NCBI GenBank assembly: GCA_965230225.1
Contig: CBDDKM010000005.1
Span: 310,001-374,000 of the forward strand
Direction of reading: 5' to 3'
Source of the DNA: CALSMU01 sp965230225
Lineage (GTDB): Bacteria; Bacteroidota; Bacteroidia; Flavobacteriales_D; Parvicellaceae
Length of the DNA: 64,000 bases
The position numbers and the translations under genes were made by a program. Position 1 is the stretch's first letter, and each line of letters begins with the position of its first letter. Of the stretch, positions 18,401-25,500 are shown in pieces. The notes beneath the pieces were generated by a model that ran no database searches, had not been told where the DNA came from, and worked only from the letters and a program-made list of their open reading frames with translations.

Positions 18401-19641
18401 TTCCCAACTACTTCGCTAAGGTTGTATCCCATTAGCTTTAAGAACAGGTCATTGGCGGTAAGAATGTTTCCTTCTAAATCGAACTCAATAGCAGCATTAG
18501 AGCGATTAATGGCCTGAATCTGGTTGTTCACTTCAATGGCTAGCTCTTCTGTTTTACTTCTTTCTATCACCCCTTTAATGATGATCCCTATGGACTTGGT
18601 TACTTCATCTATAAACTCCAACTGAAGCTTATCCCAGGTTCTTAAGATACCTAGTTCAATTACTCCAATTAGTTCTTCTTCATGCATGATGGGAGTTGCT
18701 ACTATTTCGCGAGGAGTTGTGCTGCCAATGCCAGATACAATTTGGATGTAGTTTTCCGGAACATCGGATACAATGATGGTTTTTTTCTCCAACGCACATT
18801 GACCCACTAATCCTTCTCCCGGGAAATAGGAATTGGCCAATCCTTTTCTTTTTTGAAATGCGTAGGATGCCTGTAATTTAAGTTCGTTATTGCCTTTTTT
18901 GAATAGTTCCTGATTGAGGTAGAAAATCCCAACTCCCACATCCAATTGTTTACATACCACTTTAGTAATGGAGTCAATTAAAATGCCTAAATCAGTAACT
19001 CCTTTCGTGGAGTTGAATACTTCTGCTGTAGCAGTTTTTAACCAGTTTTGGTTTTCCACCAATTGGGCCCTTTCCTCAAATTCAGCTTTGCTTTTAATTT
19101 CTTCAGTTAGGTCATTGATTCTCACCGTGTAAAAATCTTGTCCATCGGCATTAGATTCCGTAATTTTTAATTGAATGGGAAAGGTAGATCCGTCTTTTTT
19201 GATTCCCCTGTTACCTTCCTCTTGCTCGTCAATTAATGCGTTTAAACGAATGGCTCCTAATTCTTCTTTGGAGTAACCAAAAACGGTGGAAGTGGCTCCG
19301 TTACAAGCCTGAATTCTTTTGTCATTATCTAAAATCAGGATAGGATCATCTGAGGTATTCATGATGACCTGTGTAATTTCCTGAATTGATTTTTTTCTGG
19401 GTTTTTGAGGTGTTGCTACCGGAGTAGGTAATTCTTCTCGTTCTTCCTTTTTTGGGGTAGATGCAAATAGGATGATTCCAACCGCAGTAAGCATTAATAC
19501 TACTACTAAGGCAATCCACGGTAAGGTGGAGGCTTGTTCTATAGGAGATCCATTGTTATTTAATAATAATATGATCATGATGGTTCCCATTAGGAATACT
19601 AATGAAACCAATGCTAAATGTTTTTTTACTTCGTTATTCAT
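15439..19641 (-). CDS. Giant membrane hybrid histidine kinase (PAS-GAF-PAS-PAS-HK-REC-REC-REC)
   Basis: The ATG at 19641 (MNNEVKKHLALVSLV) is preferred over an in-frame TTG; 1400 residues. Approximate order: two transmembrane helices (10-30, 42-60); PAS (85-180); GAF (195-355); two near-duplicate PAS domains (370-490 and 495-615, both containing IQGSYNPIL); a Glu/Gln-rich coiled coil (615-710); HisKA with NMSHELRTPLNSI (about 720); HATPase (820-945); an Asn/Gly-rich linker (NGNHKLNGVNGINGVNG); three receivers, each with an Asp (ILDMQLPVMDG, ILDLGLPDMDG, LMDIMMPVMDG). The coiled coil of this kind is often a partner for CheB/CheR. It heads the operon and is probably the signal input. Confidence 0.92.
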   Translation of the reverse strand: MNNEVKKHLALVSLVFLMGTIMIILLLNNNGSPIEQASTLPWIALVVVLMLTAVGIILFASTPKKEEREELPTPVATPQKPRKKSIQEITQVIMNTSDDPILILDNDKRIQACNGATSTVFGYSKEELGAIRLNALIDEQEEGNRGIKKDGSTFPIQLKITESNADGQDFYTVRINDLTEEIKSKAEFEERAQLVENQNWLKTATAEVFNSTKGVTDLGILIDSITKVVCKQLDVGVGIFYLNQELFKKGNNELKLQASYAFQKRKGLANSYFPGEGLVGQCALEKKTIIVSDVPENYIQIVSGIGSTTPREIVATPIMHEEELIGVIELGILRTWDKLQLEFIDEVTKSIGIIIKGVIERSKTEELAIEVNNQIQAINRSNAAIEFDLEGNILTANDLFLKLMGYNLSEVVGKHHGIFVEPEYRESSEYKNFWKELGTGEFKQGEFKRHNKAGEEVFIQGSYNPILSVDGKPYKVLKVAVDVTDQKKQQIKTEELGVEINNQMQAINRSNASIEFDMKGNILFANDLFLELMGYELDEIVGVHHSIFVSDEYKASKEYADFWKDLQKGAFTQGEFHRFDKQGNDIWIQGSYNPILGLDQKPYKILKIAVDITAQKTFMLQLNEQNEKLEAQEEELRISNEELQLQADKLKNSEEKLRVQQEELAATNAELEEKASLLEEQNQSISEQNQALEQARQALEIKAAEIEESDKYKSEFLANMSHELRTPLNSILILSKFLRENKEQNMSEKQIEYAKVINSSGSDLLNLINEVLDLAKVESGKIELEVQKHKMETVANENINNIKGLAVNKEIDLTLHIDDELPSVFSTDKQRLNQIIKNLLSNAIKFTDKHGKISLAFEAASPNNKLTSSTLIKHEKLLKISVTDSGIGIPEDKLKIIFQAFKQADGSTHRKYGGTGLGLSISRELAHLLGGELIVESEVGKGSCFSVYLPLNQQENKPQVNGNHKLNGVNGINGVNGIHPTVEEDNDDFLDWESSHLEGVIADDRENIEPGDQVLLIVEDDLSFAKVLLDMAREQGFKGLVTDQGDLALKHVKSYQPNAIILDMQLPVMDGWTVLKKLKTSQFADIPVHIMSGMDKKKLGLELGAVEYLVKPIDPDALENTFNSISANITKNQPKNIVFIEDNPQVCELVTKTLRAKGIEVHEANNGTEGLELMETQNPDLVILDLGLPDMDGMEVFKKVKEAHSNMPVIVFTAEELSQKDLKIINKEKNASVVLKSQKSMERLLEETELFVHSLKNGSEYSLQKMKIKNFEENNILSGKRMLVVDDDMRNIYALETILDNEGVEIVVASNGQEAVDEMSNSDNHFDAVLMDIMMPVMDGYEATREIRKLGFDKLPIIALTAKAMKGDREKCLEAGVSDYLTKPLDVEQLLSLLRVWLYK

Positions 19642-19659
19642 AGGGCCGTGTTTAGGCAA

Positions 19660-19990
19660 GAAGTAGCTTCTTGTTGTGGTTAGTTTATCGTCAAATTAAG
19701 ATGTGTTGGATCAGATCCAAATAGTTGGTAGCCCTATACCGGATTGGTCAGGAGCTGATTTTTGGCCGTTAGACGAAGTTTTCGAAGATTTTTGCAATAC
19801 AAAGGCTTCTGCGTTCCACTTGAGAAGCGAAAGCAGCATACCTCTTTTTAGGGTAGTAATTAAAGTCATAATAATACAGAATACATGGTTAGGGGAGCAA
19901 ATTATCCATCATTGCTGTATTTCATAATGGGAGTTTTCCCAAAGTGGGAATTTAGTTACCCAACGTAATCAGTTTTGAAAATCGGTATGG
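19660..19990. other. Intergenic region between two minus-strand units
   Basis: About 330 bases upstream of the hybrid kinase gene. It should hold the kinase promoter, but I found no exact TAnnTTTG match on the minus strand. No gene is supported. Confidence 0.5.
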
Positions 19991-20872
19991 TTATGGGCAG
20001 TTAGAACTGTACAAATTGGTGTTGTCCACCAGGGGCCAATTAATTACGGACCACATCATGCTATCCACCTCTATACAGCTTAAATTATTATCTAAGGCAT
20101 TGAAATAAGAGAAAGAAGTATTGTTACCATTAGCTATATAAAGAGAGCTGAGATCGCAGTTTTGGCAATTGAAATATTTCAGTGCACTGTGATCATTTAA
20201 ATACAGGTCCGTAATGTTACTATTGTTGGCATCAAAGTAATATAGTTTTAGGCTATTGGTGAGGTCAATAGATGAAATGAGGGTGTTGTAGCATTTTAGC
20301 TCCTGTAAATTGGAGCAATTGGTAACGTTTAAGATGTTAAGTGGATTGTCGAAACAAAAAATGGTGTGTAGTTCTGTTAGTCCACCTAGATGCAGGGAAG
20401 TAATATTATTATGAGAGCAGTAGATTTCTCTTAGAGATGTTGTTCCGGAAAGAGTAATAGAACTTAATAGGTTATTATTACATTGTAGGTGGAGTAATGC
20501 AGTGTTGCCGGATACATCTAATGAGGTCAAGTTATTTCTGTTGCAAAATAGGTATTGCAATTGACTGTTTTGGCTTACATCTATATTGGAGATGTTATTG
20601 TTGCTACAGTTGAGCCCAATGATTTGTGTAAACTCTTCAATTCCGGTTAAGTCTGAAATGTTTAGATGAGGCAATTGTAGAAAGCCGCTATAGGCAATGG
20701 CTTCCGATTGTTGAATTTCGGAATCTTGATTGAGGTTTATTTCGTGATTATTCACCAAATGCGACTTTAGATTGGCATCTAGAATGTTTACCACTTGTGC
20801 TTGAATACCTGAAAAGAATAAATAAAGGGTAGTAAACAGTAAAACGGGGTATTTAATACTGCTATTTGCCAT
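19991..20872 (-). CDS. Exported leucine-rich repeat protein lacking a sorting domain
   Basis: 293 residues. A signal peptide (about residues 1-25, ending GIQAQ) precedes a leucine-rich repeat array of roughly 20-21-residue units with patterns such as L-x-x-L-x-C-x-x-N-x-L-x-x-I-D-V (residues about 70-280). The sequence ends right after the array (LYSSNCP then TAA). Similar Bacteroidota LRR proteins usually continue into a T9SS sorting domain, which is absent; either the gene has been shortened or the protein stays periplasmic. Its start overlaps the end of the upstream gene by 11 bases. Likely an adhesion or protein-binding role. Confidence 0.8.
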   Translation of the reverse strand: MANSSIKYPVLLFTTLYLFFSGIQAQVVNILDANLKSHLVNNHEINLNQDSEIQQSEAIAYSGFLQLPHLNISDLTGIEEFTQIIGLNCSNNNISNIDVSQNSQLQYLFCNRNNLTSLDVSGNTALLHLQCNNNLLSSITLSGTTSLREIYCSHNNITSLHLGGLTELHTIFCFDNPLNILNVTNCSNLQELKCYNTLISSIDLTNSLKLYYFDANNSNITDLYLNDHSALKYFNCQNCDLSSLYIANGNNTSFSYFNALDNNLSCIEVDSMMWSVINWPLVDNTNLYSSNCP

Positions 20873-21323
20873 AAAATGCTTTTAATTGTTTTCCTAAATC
20901 TTTGGAGTAAGGCATCACGTTTACCCAATTCATTCTGGCTCGTCGAACTTGAGCTGTGGTTTTTCCGAAAACGGTTTTTATTTTAAATTTTGGAGCATCC
21001 GGTAGGTAGTAAACATATTTTTCGTCGTGATTAAGGAACTCCTTAAATCCTTCTTCCAATTCTTCTGTTGTAGAAGCTTGATTGATTACATAGTCAATTT
21101 TTTCTCTAAAACTCATGGAAGAATCTAAGGTGTCTTCGCTGGATTGTTGTTGATCGTAGGTTTTGTAACGACTAAATACAACAAAGTGTGCTTCGGAGGA
21201 TATTGGGATGAGGAAAAAATAGTTTTTGGTACAAATAAATGCTGCCTCAATTTTAGCCATTGGCGATTTAGACGACATCATCATTACATCTCGAATGTAT
21301 AAAGCTTCAATTCCTTCTTTCAT
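20862..21323 (-). CDS. Hypothetical cytoplasmic protein
   Basis: 153 residues, ATG start, no signal peptide. The N-terminal half is beta-like (AAFICTKNYFFLIPISSEAHFVVFSRYKT). The C-terminal half is helical with charged patches (SFREKIDYVINQASTTEELEEG, TAQVRRARMNWVNVMPYSKDLG). I do not recognise it. It overlaps the LRR gene by 11 bases and is probably on the same transcript. Confidence 0.65.
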   Translation of the reverse strand: MKEGIEALYIRDVMMMSSKSPMAKIEAAFICTKNYFFLIPISSEAHFVVFSRYKTYDQQQSSEDTLDSSMSFREKIDYVINQASTTEELEEGFKEFLNHDEKYVYYLPDAPKFKIKTVFGKTTAQVRRARMNWVNVMPYSKDLGKQLKAFYGK

Positions 21324-21403
21324 AACAGGTCAGTTTGTGCTATTAAACTTAGACAATAAATCTGAATTGTAAAAGGAGGAGAAAGGATATGGGTAAAAAA
21401 ATA

Positions 21404-21430
21404 GCCGGAGGTACACCACATCCCTCCGGC
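21404..21430. repeat. Hairpin copy A with conserved loop TACACCACAT
   Basis: GCCGGAGG (21404-21411) pairs with CCTCCGGC (21423-21430). Read on the minus strand the stem is followed by TATTTTTTT, so it could act as a terminator. The loop and flanks match copy B about 290 bases away. Confidence 0.75.
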
Positions 21431-21695
21431 CTGGTTGTAAAAGAAAACTGGTAGTTCTGACCTAAACCGAGATCCAGTCTCTTTAGCTATTTGTAGAACA
21501 ATAGCTGAGACAAATAGAAGGATAATTTTAATTCAAGTCCAGTATTGTATTTGCTGATTCGTAAATCAATCGGTTTTGTTAAAGGTTTGAATGCTTTAAG
21601 TGTCAGTAGTACAGTGGTTTGGGTGGTTCTTTGGCTGGTGTTGAGTTAAAACGAAAAATCGAATCTTTTTTGATTTGTTGAGGGATAAAAAAGGA

Positions 21696-21731
21696 AAAAC
21701 CGGAGCAATACACCACATAAACTCCGGTTTT
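21696..21731. repeat. Hairpin copy B with conserved loop TACACCACAT
   Basis: AAAACCGGAG (21696-21705) pairs with CTCCGGTTTT (21722-21731). The loop contains TACACCACAT exactly as in copy A. Both copies are preceded by a GGG(T/A)-TAAAAAA stretch, so the similarity extends past the stem. Confidence 0.75.
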
Positions 21732-22078
21732 AAAAAACAAATCAGGCGAAAAGATAACCTGATTCAGGAATGTTTCTTTTATTAAACATAAAAAGCATTG
21801 CAAATAGAGTGAATTATCCGTCTGGATGGGAGTTGTAGACTTTCGTATTTCGAAATCCGTAAGAATAAGTTGTTGATTTTCTAATGTTGCAACTTAAGTT
21901 TTTTGAAGAAAAGAGAGTTGTAATTGTAGGTTTTATAGGTGTTTTGGATGGGTTGGCATTTTGATGCATAGGTTGCATGAATAAAAATGCTTCAACTAAT
22001 TCATTCTCAGAACACAAGTCTTTACGGCGAATACTTTTATCGGATATAGAAAACGATAGGTATCTACGGTCTCAGAAA

Positions 22079-22109
22079 TTGGTCTTTACCCTATACTACA
22101 ATATGTTTG
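22079..22109 (+). promoter_or_regulatory. Bacteroidota promoter for the exported protein pair
   Basis: TTG at 22079-22081, a 20-base spacer, and TATGTTTG at 22102-22109 match the TTG-N(19-21)-TAnnTTTG arrangement. The first gene begins 86 bases later. Confidence 0.65.
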
Positions 22110-22195
22110 CTTCAGCTCTCCAGTTAGGCTGTTAACGGTGGTGAATTAATGGCTTTCAAATCACAAAGGGGAGCATCTTTAACAATTCTAAGTCT

Positions 22196-22513
22196 ATGAA
22201 AAAAATTGTAAGTATTTCGGTATTGGCTTTTATGGCGTGCCAAGTTTACGGACAATCTGAAACGAAATCTGTAACAAGTAAAACAGAACCTAAAAAGGAG
22301 TCTGTACAAAAAGTGCAAATGTCTGCTCCAGTTATGAAGTCATCTTCTAGTTCTTCTCATTCTAATATTGAAGTTCAGCCAAAGAATACAGGCGCTGTTC
22401 AGTCAGCAAAAGTAAGTCCAAATGAATTGGAATATAGAATGACAAAATCCAATGTTGCGATTCGTGAAGAAAAAATAGTGAACGCCAAATTGGAAGAAAT
22501 TAAAAGAAAATAG
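22196..22513 (+). CDS. Small exported protein preceding a giant T9SS protein
   Basis: 105 residues: a signal peptide (MKKIVSISVLAFMACQVYGQ), then a Ser/Lys/Val-rich, low-complexity chain with no cysteine and a basic C-terminus (NAKLEEIKRK). No known domain. It lies three bases before the 1853-residue type B protein and is surely co-transcribed. A similar arrangement (small exported protein just upstream of a CUB-containing giant) occurs at 33412-33825, so it may be a partner, chaperone or periplasmic assembly factor; this is inference from position only. Confidence 0.7.
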   Translation: MKKIVSISVLAFMACQVYGQSETKSVTSKTEPKKESVQKVQMSAPVMKSSSSSSHSNIEVQPKNTGAVQSAKVSPNELEYRMTKSNVAIREEKIVNAKLEEIKRK

Positions 22514-22516
22514 AAG

Positions 22517-25500
22517 ATGAAAACTAATTTACTACTAACGCTATTTCTATTTTTTGGAATTTACGGGTTTTCACAAACTTATCCGATAGATACATACGAT
22601 GGAATGACTGTTACAACTTGTAGCGGAACTTTTGTGGATTCTGATGATTGTTTTATTGGGGCAAGTACTGGTTTATATTGTCCTGGAGAATCTTATACAA
22701 TAACATTCTGTGCCCCAACTCCAGGAGATGCTATTCGACTGGATTTTCTAACATTTGCAACCGAAACAGGTGCAGATGAACTTACTGTTTATGATGGAGC
22801 TACTTTAATAGGTACCTACTCAGGTTTGGGAACAGCTGCATTGGGGTCGGGCACTTTTATCGGGCAATCCGGTTGTTTGACTTTTGTGTTTACCGCTGAT
22901 GCAAATGGAACGATTGGAAGTGGATGGCAAGCAAGCATTACCTGTGCTTCTCCTCCAACCAGTTGTAATGGTAATCAACCTGCTTCCGACGATTGTACAA
23001 ATGCTCCTCAGATCTGTAATTTTGATGGTTATTGTGGTTCAACCAGTTCTTGGTATGCTCCTGATAGTGAACATTTAGAAAATGGAGTTTTTTGTGGAAC
23101 CATCGAGAATAATTCCTGGTTATCATTTGTGGCTAGCGGAACTTCTGCATCATTGACTTTGGAAGTTACAGAGCCGGTAGATCCAGGAATTACTTGTGAT
23201 GTTGGTATTCAAATTGCTATTTTTGATAACCCGGCAGGAGATTGTTCTACGTTTGGTCAAGAGTTCTGCCAATCTCCAATTATGGGAACCCAAACCATTT
23301 CTGCTACAGGATTAACACCGGGAGAGACTTATTATGTAATGATTGATGGGTATGCTGGAGATTATTGTGATTATGAAATTTCTGCAAATACAGGAATTCA
23401 AATTGTGGATATTACTTCTTCTGCGGGAGAGACTCTTTGTCCGGGAGAATGTACTGATTTAACAGTAAATGCAACAGGGGCTACTGGTTATTCATGGTCA
23501 TCTAATCCGGCAGGTGCATCGGGAAGTTCTTCAACCATCACAGTATGTCCTACTGCCACAACAACTTATAGTGTGGATGTGTTTGGAATTTGCGGGATGG
23601 TTCAAACTGCTGATATTACCTTGAATGTGGTAAATCCAACGGTTGATTTTGGAGCTCAGAGTACACTTTCGAACCTGGGAACTTACGATATGAACGTTTT
23701 TACTCCTAATACGGTTAGTTGTACCGACCCCGCTTTTTATTTGGTGGCCGAAGATTCGGTGGATGCAGGGAATTATATTACTCCGGCATTGTTGTTTAAT
23801 TTCGTTACGGATGCTAATACCATTTTTGATGGAACATCGATTAGATTGTATGCAGGAGGTCCTCCTGGTGTAGGAACTTTGATTTTTATAAATAATCCGG
23901 CACCAAGTAATACCAATTTAACTATTTACCCTTCCGGAGGATATATGAACCCTTCCGGTGATTACTATGTGGAAATTTGCGATGTAGCTGGTAATGGTGG
24001 TGTTGATTATGAAATTGTAGATGGAAATACCAATGTAAGTTATGCTTCAGGAGCATTAACTAGTGGAAACCCTTGTGAGGTAATCGGTCCTTTAAACCCG
24101 GTTGGAACCTCCAATTGGACTTCTACAGCTCCAGGAGCTTCATACGTTGCAACAAGTCAGGGAATAGCCATGTTTGATCCTTCAATTGCAGGGCCAGGAA
24201 CCTATGATTTTACCTACTCCTGGGATGATGGTGTAGGTTGTAGTGGTACCGCTACTCACTCTATTCAGGTGGTAAGTCCGTACGATGCATCGTGGAATGC
24301 TCCTGCTGCAATTTGTGAAAATGCTAGTTCTATTAACTTAAATACATTAATAACCGGAAGTACCGGAGGCTCATGGAGTGGAACAGGAGTGTCCGGAAAT
24401 ACATTTAACCCAAGTGGGTTAGCAGGAAGTTCGGTAACAATTACCTATACAGTAGGTTCTCCAAGTTCTTGTGCGGTTAGTGAATCTCACACGATTACAG
24501 TAGACCCGATTCCAACAGCTACAGTGAGTGGAGGGGGAACTATATGTGCAGGTGATCCGATTCCGGATGTGTCGATAGCTCTAACCGGTACTGGACCATG
24601 GTCTGTAACCTATAGTGATGGGAGCTCCAGTACAACAGTCAATCCATCTTCATCTCCTTATGTAATTAGTGGTGGAGCTGATGGAACTTATACCGTAACT
24701 GCAATATCCGATGCTAACTGTACAGGTACATCGAGTGGATCGGGAACCATTACGACTAATCCATTACCTACCGCAACCATCAGCGGAGGAGGAACTATTT
24801 GTGCAGGTGATCCGATTCCGAATGTGTCGATAGCTTTGACCGGTACTGGACCATGGACTGTGACTTACAGTGATGGAAGCTCCAGTGCAACAGTTAATCC
24901 ATCTTCATCTCCTTATATAATAAGTGGTGGAGCTGATGGAACTTATACCGTTACAGCTGTATCTGATGCGAATTGTACAGGTACTTCGAGTGGATCGGCA
25001 ACTATTACTACTAATTCTTTACCAACTGCTACTGTTAGCGGTGGAGGTACCATTTGTGCAGGTAGCGTTGTGCCAAACGTATCCATTGCTCTTACAGGTA
25101 CAGGGCCGTGGACTGTGACATATACTGATGGAAGTACAAGTACAACGGTAAATCCTTCTTCATCTCCATACATAATTAGTGGTGGAGCTGATGGGACTTA
25201 CACCGTGACTTCTGTATCCGATGTGAATTGTACAGGGACATCGAGTGGTTCTGCAACCATTACTACTAATCCATTGCCAACAGCTACGGTAAGTGGAGGA
25301 GGAACTATTTGTGCCGGAGATGCCATTCCTGATGTCTCAATTGCTCTTACAGGAACAGGTCCATGGACTGTGACATACACTGATGGAAGCACGAGTACTA
25401 CGGTAAATCCAAGTTCTTCTCCTTATGTAATTAGTGGTGGAGGGGATGGAACTTACATCGTTACTGCGGTTTCTGATGCTAATTGTACAGGGACATCGAG

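Larger units (their letters stand above)
21324..22195. other. Long non-coding region with two related hairpins
   Basis: About 870 bases with no credible gene on either strand. It contains the two related GC-rich hairpins annotated separately and, near its right end, a good promoter for the plus-strand pair that follows. Short frames here (for example 21603-21803 and 21814-22017 on the minus strand) cross the hairpins and have no recognisable product. Confidence 0.55.

Noticed and set aside
21603..22017. Two minus-strand frames of 66-67 codons
   Set aside because: One spans hairpin copy B as coding sequence; neither shows a domain or promoter.
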